A stretch of DNA of 64,000 bases from Calothrix sp. 336/3 (lineage in GTDB: Bacteria > Cyanobacteriota > Cyanobacteriia > Cyanobacteriales > Nostocaceae), in contig NZ_CP011382.1 of NCBI RefSeq assembly GCF_000734895.2, positions 2,210,700 to 2,274,699 on the forward strand, written 5' to 3'. The stretch's first letter is position 1. The number at the start of each line of letters is the position of its first letter. The notes under the pieces are model-generated. The model searched no databases. It worked only from the letters and a program-made list of their open reading frames with translations, and had not been told where the DNA came from. Shown piece after piece: positions 56,892 through 64,000 of the stretch. A program made the position numbers and the translations under genes.

Positions 56892-58331
56892 GATTAGTAA
56901 CAAGTTAAGGAAAAGCAGGAATTGTCAAGGGTAAAGGAAAAGGCGATAAGTCAAGGGTTTGAGGCTCTTTTCGTATTGTCTTAACAACATCAAGGTTTTT
57001 GTTCTCTGGAGCAGCAAAAAATAAAACTGGATCGGTTGCTCGACCCTTGTTATAAGCATGATTAAAATGGTAAAGCCCACGAAAAATCATCTCTAAAGAA
57101 ATGCGTTCAAACGGGAGGGCTATTTCATCAGCAACAGCATCTGCAAGGTCGATTAAAACTGCATAAAATAACCAAGTTGCCCAAACTTGAAGCTTGACAC
57201 CATTGACAGAACCTGTCCAGAGATAACTTAACCCCAGCAAGCGTTTGGCAGTATTAAATGCCTCTTCGATTCTCCATCGTTTCGCATAAAGATCGGCAAC
57301 GACATAAGGTGGAAGAATTTGAGGATCTAAAACTGAAGTCACATAGGCATACCAAGTCTTGCCTTGCTTGACTTCAATGAGACGTAAACGTAATATTTTT
57401 TGGTGTTTATCCTCTGTGTTGAAGGAAATTATCCGGTCTCGAAGTGTGTAGTCGTAGCTGAAAATTCGCTCAACATCAAATACTGCATTTGATTTGATGC
57501 GAGTAATAAAATCAACCTGTTTGGCAATCAAGCGCAAGAAAAAACCAAAATCATAAAAGCCACGGTCGAGAACTAGCAAGGTTTTAGCACTAGCAATATT
57601 AATTAAATCATCGAGAAAATTAGTATCATGTGCTAAGGGATTAGTATGAAACCAAACTTGTACGGGTAATCGTGTTAACAAATCAATCACTGTACATATT
57701 TTGCCGGCTAACTTACCTTGTGGAACATCTTTTAAACTATCTAATTTACGAAATAAAGCTTCGAGTGTTGACCCGTCCGCAATCCATATATTCACAAAAT
57801 GCTTCTTGGCATATTTGACTGCTGCTGGTAGGGTTCGTTTTTCGCGAAGAAGCCAACGCGATTTCAACAATGGTAACAAATCGTGAAACACTCGTTCAAA
57901 TAGTTCTGCTGGAAAACTGAGAAACCTCTGTGACAACCCCTGCTGTGATACTTTAACAGCTTTACCCCATAACAATTCCTCCTGCTCCAACATTCGAGTT
58001 AGTTCATGTACTGATGCTACTTGCCGCCAAATCACAGTTAACATCGCTGCAACCATTAATGACAGATTAAGTATACGGTCGCGTAATCCAAGGCTTCGAT
58101 AATAGGCACTTTGAGCGTATATTGCTGGACTCAGCAAATTTTTTAAGTGTTCGCTTATTGCTTCATTATCCGCAAGTGGGGTGTTTCGACGACGAACATG
58201 GTCAGGGTTTCTCGGTTTTTTGGTTGGCATGATTTTGAACCAAAAGATGCACTATTACTAGTTTCTCAGCTTTTTGAGTCCCTCTATACTGCTCTTGACA
58301 AAACCTCAAAAACCTTAACTTGTCACGAATC
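56892..58331 (-). mobile_element. Intact IS4-family insertion sequence with 9-bp target duplication
   Basis: 1440 bp. Ends are GATTAGTAACAAGTTAAGG on the left and the complement of GATTCGTGACAAGTTAAGG on the right (two mismatches in 19). AGTAATTAT flanks both sides (56883-56891 and 58332-58340), a 9-bp duplication as expected for IS4-type elements. It holds one transposase gene. Confidence 0.85.
56905..58230 (-). CDS. IS4-family DDE transposase
   Basis: 441 residues. The DDE residues lie in IWIADGSTLEALF, LLVLDRGFYDFGFF and KRWRIEEAFNTAKRLLGL (the Y/R-x-x-E-type signature, with Glu). It has a full-length appearance, including the N-terminal DNA-binding region, and no frameshifts. It is enclosed by the element ends described for 56892-58331, so it is probably active. 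Confidence 0.92.
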   Translation of the reverse strand: MPTKKPRNPDHVRRRNTPLADNEAISEHLKNLLSPAIYAQSAYYRSLGLRDRILNLSLMVAAMLTVIWRQVASVHELTRMLEQEELLWGKAVKVSQQGLSQRFLSFPAELFERVFHDLLPLLKSRWLLREKRTLPAAVKYAKKHFVNIWIADGSTLEALFRKLDSLKDVPQGKLAGKICTVIDLLTRLPVQVWFHTNPLAHDTNFLDDLINIASAKTLLVLDRGFYDFGFFLRLIAKQVDFITRIKSNAVFDVERIFSYDYTLRDRIISFNTEDKHQKILRLRLIEVKQGKTWYAYVTSVLDPQILPPYVVADLYAKRWRIEEAFNTAKRLLGLSYLWTGSVNGVKLQVWATWLFYAVLIDLADAVADEIALPFERISLEMIFRGLYHFNHAYNKGRATDPVLFFAAPENKNLDVVKTIRKEPQTLDLSPFPLPLTIPAFP

Positions 58332-58544
58332 AGTAATTATATATCCTTGGGATTGGGTATAACAAAGTCGATATTCTCTGAAATACTTCCCCGATAAGGT
58401 TGGCTGCGGGATTAAGCTTGCTCAACTGAAAATAATGGAAGCAAACTGTAAGCAATTTAAAAATTCAAAAGATTCTTTATTACTTGAAATTGTCTTTCAA
58501 GCATGGATGCTCCTTTAGTTAGAAATTTGATATTGTTGAGAGCC

Positions 58545-59987
58545 TTATTCCTTGGTTGTAAACCATTTATATACTGTTAAACTGATAAGCCAACCCAAAA
58601 AGATACTGATAATAATACTTAATATTGCGCCTGACCACAAGCTATAGATAGAAGGTTGAGCATTAACATGATTATTATTCTTATCTAGATATAGAGAAGA
58701 ACTATTAGTTACAGGTGTAGTAATAATTTGAGCAATACCAATAGCTGCCCCAACACCAGCAAAAATTTGTCCTAACTGCGCCTGTTTTTCTTCTTGTATA
58801 TTTTGGCGGTTTTCTTCATCAATGCTAACTTGGGTTTGAATACTCTGCATTAACTTATCAAATAGCTGAATTCCTGGGCTTAAGAAAGCTATATTTGATT
58901 GCATCTGCTCCAAATAAAATTTGATATCTTTTTCAAATTCAGAGAAAAATTGCGGTATGTCTTGACCAGTCACTTCCCTTATTTGGGCAATAGATTCTTG
59001 ATAATTTTTATAATTTACTTCTACCAATCTCTTATGATCTTCCAAAAAAGATAGTTTTTTATAATATTCAAGAGACTCTTGAGGCAGCTTTTTGAGAGAT
59101 TGACTATCCCATTTTTGTTGAGCATATTCTTCTGTTAAACGCTCAATATATTCGTAACGTTTCGCAACTTTCTTTTTTAAAGCAATGCTTTGAGGAAAGA
59201 AAAAATTGATTTTATGATAGCTGAATAAAAGATATGTAAAAATTCTGTACACTTCATCAGCTTGCTTTTCAGTCATTTTATCTTTGTACAAAAAAACACA
59301 AGTTAAATGGACAGAGTTAACTGTATATTCGTTAAACTGTTGGACAATTACGGGTTGGAAATAAATACAGAATGGACTACCTAAAAACTCATTGAATATA
59401 AGCTTATCAGGGTCAATTTGAGTACCGTAGTAGTGACTTAAACAGTTGGCGGCTATAGGTAAAATTTCTTGCTTTGAATATTGTAATTCTGGAAGAATGC
59501 CTGCAAGAATTACAGTTTGTCCTAGTTCAATGGGTAAACTGGCAATACCTTCGCCAAGATTTGCAAAAACTGGCAAAGGCTGTTCTTGGTGTATTGAAGG
59601 AACGTAGCTTGTAAAACGCAGAAGGTAAGCATCGTTTAAACGACGAGCAGCAAAACGGCTACGAATTATGCCTGTGTCTAAATATAATCTGTCATCGTTT
59701 GGGTTTGTAGAAGACCGACACTCACTAGGAACATTTGCAAGGTCTAAAATTGTTCCAGAATCTGTAAGGTCTTGTTCTATCGGAAGAAAATTGAGGAAAC
59801 TAGAGGCATTTTTACCATTACTACTGGTTAGGTGAGAGGCTAGTTTTTGCAAGTTCCTAACGAAAAAATCTCTACGTTTCTCCAAAATTTCAGGGCGTTC
59901 ATTCATGCTGTTACGCAGCACATAATGATAAAGATATAGCGTAGGTGACAGAAGTTTGGTAGTGGTATTAGTTTGAGTTTGGGACAT
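58545..59987 (-). CDS. Unknown protein with C-terminal membrane segments (CHAT operon gene 3)
   Basis: 480 residues, not recognised. The N-terminal 260 residues form a mixed soluble domain starting SPTLYLYHYVLRNSMNERPE. Residues about 270-400 are coiled-coil-like helices (EYIERLTEEYAQQKWDSQSL). Two hydrophobic stretches follow: GQIFAGVGAAIGIAQIITTP (about 405-425) and LSIIISIFLGWLISLTVY (about 455-475). It overlaps the preceding 160-residue gene by 20 bp and is last in the CHAT operon. It could be the membrane effector or the protease substrate; that is inference. Confidence 0.75.
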   Translation of the reverse strand: MSQTQTNTTTKLLSPTLYLYHYVLRNSMNERPEILEKRRDFFVRNLQKLASHLTSSNGKNASSFLNFLPIEQDLTDSGTILDLANVPSECRSSTNPNDDRLYLDTGIIRSRFAARRLNDAYLLRFTSYVPSIHQEQPLPVFANLGEGIASLPIELGQTVILAGILPELQYSKQEILPIAANCLSHYYGTQIDPDKLIFNEFLGSPFCIYFQPVIVQQFNEYTVNSVHLTCVFLYKDKMTEKQADEVYRIFTYLLFSYHKINFFFPQSIALKKKVAKRYEYIERLTEEYAQQKWDSQSLKKLPQESLEYYKKLSFLEDHKRLVEVNYKNYQESIAQIREVTGQDIPQFFSEFEKDIKFYLEQMQSNIAFLSPGIQLFDKLMQSIQTQVSIDEENRQNIQEEKQAQLGQIFAGVGAAIGIAQIITTPVTNSSSLYLDKNNNHVNAQPSIYSLWSGAILSIIISIFLGWLISLTVYKWFTTKE

Positions 59988-60450
59988 TTTTATTACCTTG
60001 ATTTTTCTGATTTACCACATTGGCAGCATTTTGATTGCTCTGTTGTAGTTCCTCCGATGCCCAACCTTGCAAAAATTGACAGATGTCACGACCTTCGTTT
60101 GTAAGCATTCTTTTGATTTCAGCCGAGTCATCTACATTATCGCCAGGATCACCCGTCTTTTTCATTAGGGTGTCGATACCATCCATGTCCAAGCTATCGT
60201 ATACGTCTCCCAAGCATTCTTCCATGTACTCATTTCCAGGTCGCTGGCAAAATTCTGTGATGTGATTAGCCATTTTAGCTGGATCCAGTTTTTCTTCAAG
60301 TGGCAATTGTGCCAGATAGTTTGCAATGGTAAAACCAACTTGGTTAGTTAATTTTTCTTTCATTTGAGTAGGAGGATTTGTCAATATTTGCTTAAAAGCC
60401 TGACAAATCAAGATATCACTATCATTAATGAAGGTATCGTTTTCATTCAT
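59968..60450 (-). CDS. Unknown acidic protein, 160 residues (CHAT operon gene 2)
   Basis: Begins MNENDTFINDSDILICQAFK, is mostly helical and acidic in the middle (DVYDSLDMDGIDTLMKKTGD), with an Asn/Gln-rich tail (NQNAANVVNQKNQGNKN). No membrane segment or signal. It starts 3 bp after the CHAT gene stop and overlaps the following gene, so the three are one transcription unit. It may be an adaptor. No family recognised. Confidence 0.7.
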   Translation of the reverse strand: MNENDTFINDSDILICQAFKQILTNPPTQMKEKLTNQVGFTIANYLAQLPLEEKLDPAKMANHITEFCQRPGNEYMEECLGDVYDSLDMDGIDTLMKKTGDPGDNVDDSAEIKRMLTNEGRDICQFLQGWASEELQQSNQNAANVVNQKNQGNKNVPNSN

Positions 60451-60453
60451 GCT

Positions 60454-63400
60454 TTAACATCCTGTTAGTATAAACGCTGCCCAGTAATAAGGATTTTCAA
60501 AGGGAATATCCTCTAAACGTTTAAGTGCCCGTTCTAACCGGAACTGCTCTTTAGGTTCTAATTTAGCTAAATTCCAGGTATTTGCTCTTTCTCTTAAGTC
60601 GTCAGCACTACAACGACGTAACCAATTTTGCGCTTGTTGTAGAGCGACGGTCTTATTTTCAACCTCCTCTAACTGCCGATAAAATTCATCTAGGAGAAAG
60701 GCAGTGGCAATTGAGTTAACTTTCCATAGACTACTAACAACAGCCTTTGCTCCCGCAAGTAAAAAACCTGTAGGTAAGCCTAAATACTCATCTGTTGCCT
60801 GAAACGCATCTACAACTCCTGTGCAACATGCAGAAAGAGTTACCAAGTCAGCTTTGGGCATATGCATGTCAGCCAAAATGGTGTTCAGGGTTAAATTCTC
60901 AATATCACTATCAGAGGAAAGCATTAGGTAAGAGTCAAACGGATTTTCAAAATTATATTCTGCATGTCCAGAAAAATGGAAACAATTATGATGAGTTGCA
61001 CAACTTAAAATTTCCGCTTTGGATGCTTGCTGTCCTGAAAGTAGCTTGCTTTCAGTGAACCCTTGACGTTGAGTGATGCTTGCTACTTCCGCTTTTGCAA
61101 AAATTAAATCTTTATCTTGAGTAGGATTTTCTACTGTCAATAATAATTTTCTTTTCCGTTGCAGCTTTTTGCAAATATTCCATACATGAATGCTAGGAAA
61201 ATAACTGACTGAGAAGCGTTCTATTAATCTTTCATTATCATTTATCCATAATGCATGAACCGGAAAAAGGTGTATATAATTATGAGGTATAATAATTAAA
61301 TGCTGAATACTAGTATTTAAAAAACTCAGTAAATAATTGAAATTAAAGCATTTTGATATTTCATTAATTTTCAGTGCTAAATTGTCTATATTTTCATTCG
61401 ATTCGTGATTGCTTTTAACTTGATTTTTCCCAGTTAGTTCTAATATCCAATTTTTCGCAATATTTTCCAAATAAACTTCTTGAAGCTTAACGTATAGTTT
61501 TTCAGAAATAATAGGCTTATCTTCTGTCGGTAGAATCAAAATTAATACAAGAACTGTTTCTGTAAAGAAAAACTCTAGAATAGCTGTGTCAAGTGTTAGT
61601 AAAGATTTTACTTCTGCAAAGTCGATTGGATAAGCTTTGGTTTGTTTTTTTAATTCAGGTTCTATTTCTGATGCTTTAATATACAGATTTTCTAAATCTT
61701 TTTTAGCTTGCAACCATTTTTTTTGAGATTCTGCTAATAATTGCTGGTTTGCTTGACTACTAATTTGGTAAGTATACAATTGTAGAGCTTTTTTCTCTTG
61801 CAAATAAGCTTGTTCTATTTTGTTGTTTGGCTTTGCTGTGGCTAGGTTTTTAGAAGAGTTATATGGTTTCGCTAGAACTATACTTGTAGAGTTAGCATCT
61901 TTTAGTAACAGACGTTCAACTAAATACCTATTTTTGGAATAACTAGCATATAAAGATGCATTACTAAAATCTTGAGTTTCAATACAAATTGCCACAATGC
62001 GCTGATATACATCTGAATATGAATTTATTAAAGAACGTCGAGTAAAAATGTCTTGCCCCTCTTGTATTGTATCAAGACAGGCTATTATTTGGTGATAATG
62101 AAACTTTGCTTTTTCTGGATGATGGATAGAAAGATACTTTGCTACTGTTTCTTTTTCTCGTGCTGCTTTGAGAAGTAATTTTAAATCATCTTTTGGTGAA
62201 TTCTTAGTCACTGGCGGATCTGAGGCTGAGTCTGAGTCTTTTTTTTTACTGTCATAAGGTATATAATGGAATCCTTTAAAAGCAGGGAAACCATTTCCCA
62301 CAACTCCAATTAAGTTTAATTTGCTCAACATTTCTGTTGCCTGAGCTAATTGAGTCTTCGTAACTTTGCTGATACTTACCACCATAACTGTGCTTCTGCA
62401 AACTGAACCTGCAAGTAAAGCATCGACTAACCCCAATACAGGAGACGCATCCATCAGTACCAAATCGTAATTGCCCTCAAATGCTGTCATTAGCTGTTGC
62501 ATTCGAGGCGACGAAAGCAGATGAACTGGATCGGCAGGTGTTGGTCCAGCAGTCAAAATATCTATATGGGTATTGGAGTTACTCGATGATTGAACATTAA
62601 TTAGGTTGGGTAAATCGATATCACTCGCGAGTAAAGTTGAAAGTCCCTGTTCGTTTGGTAAGTCGAGTTGCTTGTGTAGAATTGGTTCGCGCAAGTTTGC
62701 GTCAATCAATAGTACTCGCTTGTGTAAGCGCGCAGCACTCATTGCTAATCCTAAAGCTAACGCTGATTTACCATCGTCTGGTATTGCGGAAGTAATCATT
62801 AGAGATTTAAGGCTGGCAACTGTGCTCAGAAGTTCGATGTTTTTGTAAATCAGGTCAACCGATTCCCAACGGGTGGGTGATTGCAATATTTGGACTGTCC
62901 AAGGTGATAAGACTTCAGGCTTGCCAAATGGCAGTTTGATTACAGATTCTCTCGATTTGGCTGGTGGCAATTTGGGGACAGTTCCCAGCAAAGGTAAAGC
63001 GACTTGCTTTTCTAATTCAGCCGTGGTGTGAACAGAATCATCAGATGCTTCGCGGACGAAAACGGCTATAACTCCTAGAATTATTCCAATTACTGCACCA
63101 AAAATTAGATTTAGCTTGAGACTGGGAGCAATTAATATCCCTTGTTTGGGCGCTTCAATGATATCTAGTAAATATTTTCTATTTTTTTTTATATTATTTA
63201 TATAACTATAATATTGTGGTAAAAGTTTTGTTAAGACTTTGTACGTCTTCTCTGGATTACGATCTGTATAACTTACTTTTAGTATTTTAGTAGCAATATT
63301 ACCTGCTTTTATTCGCTCTACAACCAAAGAGCTTTGAAGCTCGTTCACAGTTATATCTGGATATTCTCTTTTAAGAGAGTCAACTACACCTTGAATCAGC

Positions 63401-63633
63401 CGAGGACTCTTGACTAAAGCCTGTTGAGTTGCTAAATCTATCTCAAAAATAGGCTCATTAACAAAGTTATTTTCTGTCTTACTTTGATTGTTAATCTCTA
63501 TCAATAATTGTATTGTGCTTCTATAGCTAGGAGGTGTCTTTTTAGTTATGAATCCAGAAATGGCAACAGAGCTTATAAATACTAGTAATAACCAAGGAAA
63601 TCTACGTATTAAAATTACTATTATTTTTGCCAT
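60454..63633 (-). CDS. Wzz/BY-kinase-like membrane ATPase fused to a CHAT protease
   Basis: 1059 residues from ATG 63633 (frame open to a GTG at 63714). Order: membrane helix (FPWLLLVFISSVAISGF), Wzz-like periplasmic part, second helix (FGAVIGIILGVIAVFV), and a BY-kinase/MinD-like ATPase with Walker A (SAIPDDGKSALALG), Walker A' (VLLIDANLREP) and Walker B (DLVLMDASPVLGLVDAL). Helical, TPR-like sequence follows, then a C-terminal CHAT domain with His890 (FHFSGHAEYN) and Cys936 (LSACCTG), 46 residues apart as in caspase-like folds. The usual Tyr-rich kinase tail is replaced by the protease. Domains are read from motifs; the fusion looks unusual. Confidence 0.85.
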   Translation of the reverse strand: MAKIIVILIRRFPWLLLVFISSVAISGFITKKTPPSYRSTIQLLIEINNQSKTENNFVNEPIFEIDLATQQALVKSPRLIQGVVDSLKREYPDITVNELQSSLVVERIKAGNIATKILKVSYTDRNPEKTYKVLTKLLPQYYSYINNIKKNRKYLLDIIEAPKQGILIAPSLKLNLIFGAVIGIILGVIAVFVREASDDSVHTTAELEKQVALPLLGTVPKLPPAKSRESVIKLPFGKPEVLSPWTVQILQSPTRWESVDLIYKNIELLSTVASLKSLMITSAIPDDGKSALALGLAMSAARLHKRVLLIDANLREPILHKQLDLPNEQGLSTLLASDIDLPNLINVQSSSNSNTHIDILTAGPTPADPVHLLSSPRMQQLMTAFEGNYDLVLMDASPVLGLVDALLAGSVCRSTVMVVSISKVTKTQLAQATEMLSKLNLIGVVGNGFPAFKGFHYIPYDSKKKDSDSASDPPVTKNSPKDDLKLLLKAAREKETVAKYLSIHHPEKAKFHYHQIIACLDTIQEGQDIFTRRSLINSYSDVYQRIVAICIETQDFSNASLYASYSKNRYLVERLLLKDANSTSIVLAKPYNSSKNLATAKPNNKIEQAYLQEKKALQLYTYQISSQANQQLLAESQKKWLQAKKDLENLYIKASEIEPELKKQTKAYPIDFAEVKSLLTLDTAILEFFFTETVLVLILILPTEDKPIISEKLYVKLQEVYLENIAKNWILELTGKNQVKSNHESNENIDNLALKINEISKCFNFNYLLSFLNTSIQHLIIIPHNYIHLFPVHALWINDNERLIERFSVSYFPSIHVWNICKKLQRKRKLLLTVENPTQDKDLIFAKAEVASITQRQGFTESKLLSGQQASKAEILSCATHHNCFHFSGHAEYNFENPFDSYLMLSSDSDIENLTLNTILADMHMPKADLVTLSACCTGVVDAFQATDEYLGLPTGFLLAGAKAVVSSLWKVNSIATAFLLDEFYRQLEEVENKTVALQQAQNWLRRCSADDLRERANTWNLAKLEPKEQFRLERALKRLEDIPFENPYYWAAFILTGC

Positions 63634-63942
63634 AAGATATTTATTATAACTGTATATTTTGATTTCAAAATGTCTTATATTTAAGCCATATAAGACTATT
63701 GGAACGCTTATCACCCCCTGAAAATTTTATCTTTAATACCAATTTTGCATGAAGATGCACGTTATAATATACCCCTGTAGTCCCCTTACCAAGAGGGGAC
63801 GAGGTTCGCTGGGATAAATATATTGTAGTTTTACAAAGGAACAGTATAGCTTTTTATACGTAATTTTTGATATCATACATGTATATTATATACATCAAAT
63901 AAAATTTTTGTAAAAAATAACACTTAGGTTATTAACCAAATT
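63634..63942. other. Divergent promoter region of the CHAT operon
   Basis: AT-rich. A hairpin GTCCCCT/AGGGGAC lies at 63780-63800, followed by GACGAGGTTCGCTGGG. No defined operator was recognised. Confidence 0.4.
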
Positions 63943-64000
63943 ATGGCTAAGTTACACGACTACGAAACATGGTTTGATAAAGGCATGGCATTTCAAGAAT
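63943..64000 (+). CDS. Start of a divergent gene, possibly TPR protein
   Basis: The first 19 codons, MAKLHDYETWFDKGMAFQE, run off the right edge. The spacing W-F-x-K-G-M-A resembles the start of a TPR unit. It is divergent from the CHAT operon; TPR and CHAT proteins often occur together, but the rest is unseen. Confidence 0.4.
   Translation, partial: MAKLHDYETWFDKGMAFQE

Noticed and set aside
58147..58362. 71-codon plus-strand frame at the IS end
   Set aside because: It runs through the IS terminal repeat and the 5' end of the transposase on the other strand. Not a gene.

Overview
The window looks like a filamentous, probably heterocyst-forming cyanobacterium of the Calothrix/Nostoc kind. 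The evidence is the very frequent HIP1 octamer GCGATCGC, phycocyanin genes, an SLH-type porin, AAA-like/WD40 and CHAT proteins, G-rich minisatellites and palindromic repeats of that lineage, and a CyRepA-type replication protein. No tRNA, rRNA or CRISPR array was seen.

Positions 1-31000 are a sulfur-scavenging island. It holds two sulfonate-binding lipoproteins (ssuA-like), ssuD-ssuC-ssuB, an arylsulfatase, metY and metX, two APS/fumarate-reductase-like flavoproteins (one cut by the left edge, one followed by a 2x[4Fe-4S] protein), an old-yellow-enzyme reductase, a D-2-hydroxyacid dehydrogenase, a porin and a broken tauD. In the middle is a cpcB-cpcA pair with no methionine beyond the initiators and only the three bilin-binding cysteines, which is the hallmark of the sulfur-starvation phycocyanin (cpc3) known from Calothrix. 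A motif close to CGATAAATCTATCGATAAAT recurs in the upstream regions of these genes (1241, 2631, 6743, 9613, 15378, 15521, 17143, 22691, 25446). Many of the proteins beside it are themselves nearly free of Met and Cys. I infer one sulfur-starvation regulon with a shared operator. An ABC-2 exporter/MarR/MFS cluster (3051-6440), pyrF, a TnpB element and scattered gene remnants interrupt the island.

Positions 31000-42300 carry a secreted trypsin-like protease, two divergent AAA-like STAND proteins (one AAA-coiled coil-WD40 gene split by an in-frame TAA), and three toxin-antitoxin pairs (BrnT/BrnA, DUF5615/DUF433, VapC/antitoxin). The pairs alternate with four arrays of degenerate HIP1-containing repeats. 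A MITE-like element occurs at 18184 and again at 41326.

Positions 42330-58340 are plasmid-derived: a ParA/MobD-like stub fused at a deletion junction to a truncated response regulator, an actin-like ParM, MobC- and relaxase-like genes, VirB4/VirB3/VirB2-like genes, a CyRepA1-type replication protein, a NucS-like nuclease, and an intact IS4-family element with 9-bp target duplications. Several pieces are truncated, so this is probably an integrated, decaying plasmid or conjugative element, although a large plasmid contig cannot be excluded.

Positions 58545-63633 hold a tight three-gene operon: a Wzz/BY-kinase-like membrane ATPase fused to a CHAT (caspase-like) protease, then a 160-residue acidic protein and a 480-residue protein with C-terminal membrane segments. 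I recognise neither partner. This is my best candidate for an undescribed system. A TPR-like gene begins divergently at the right edge.
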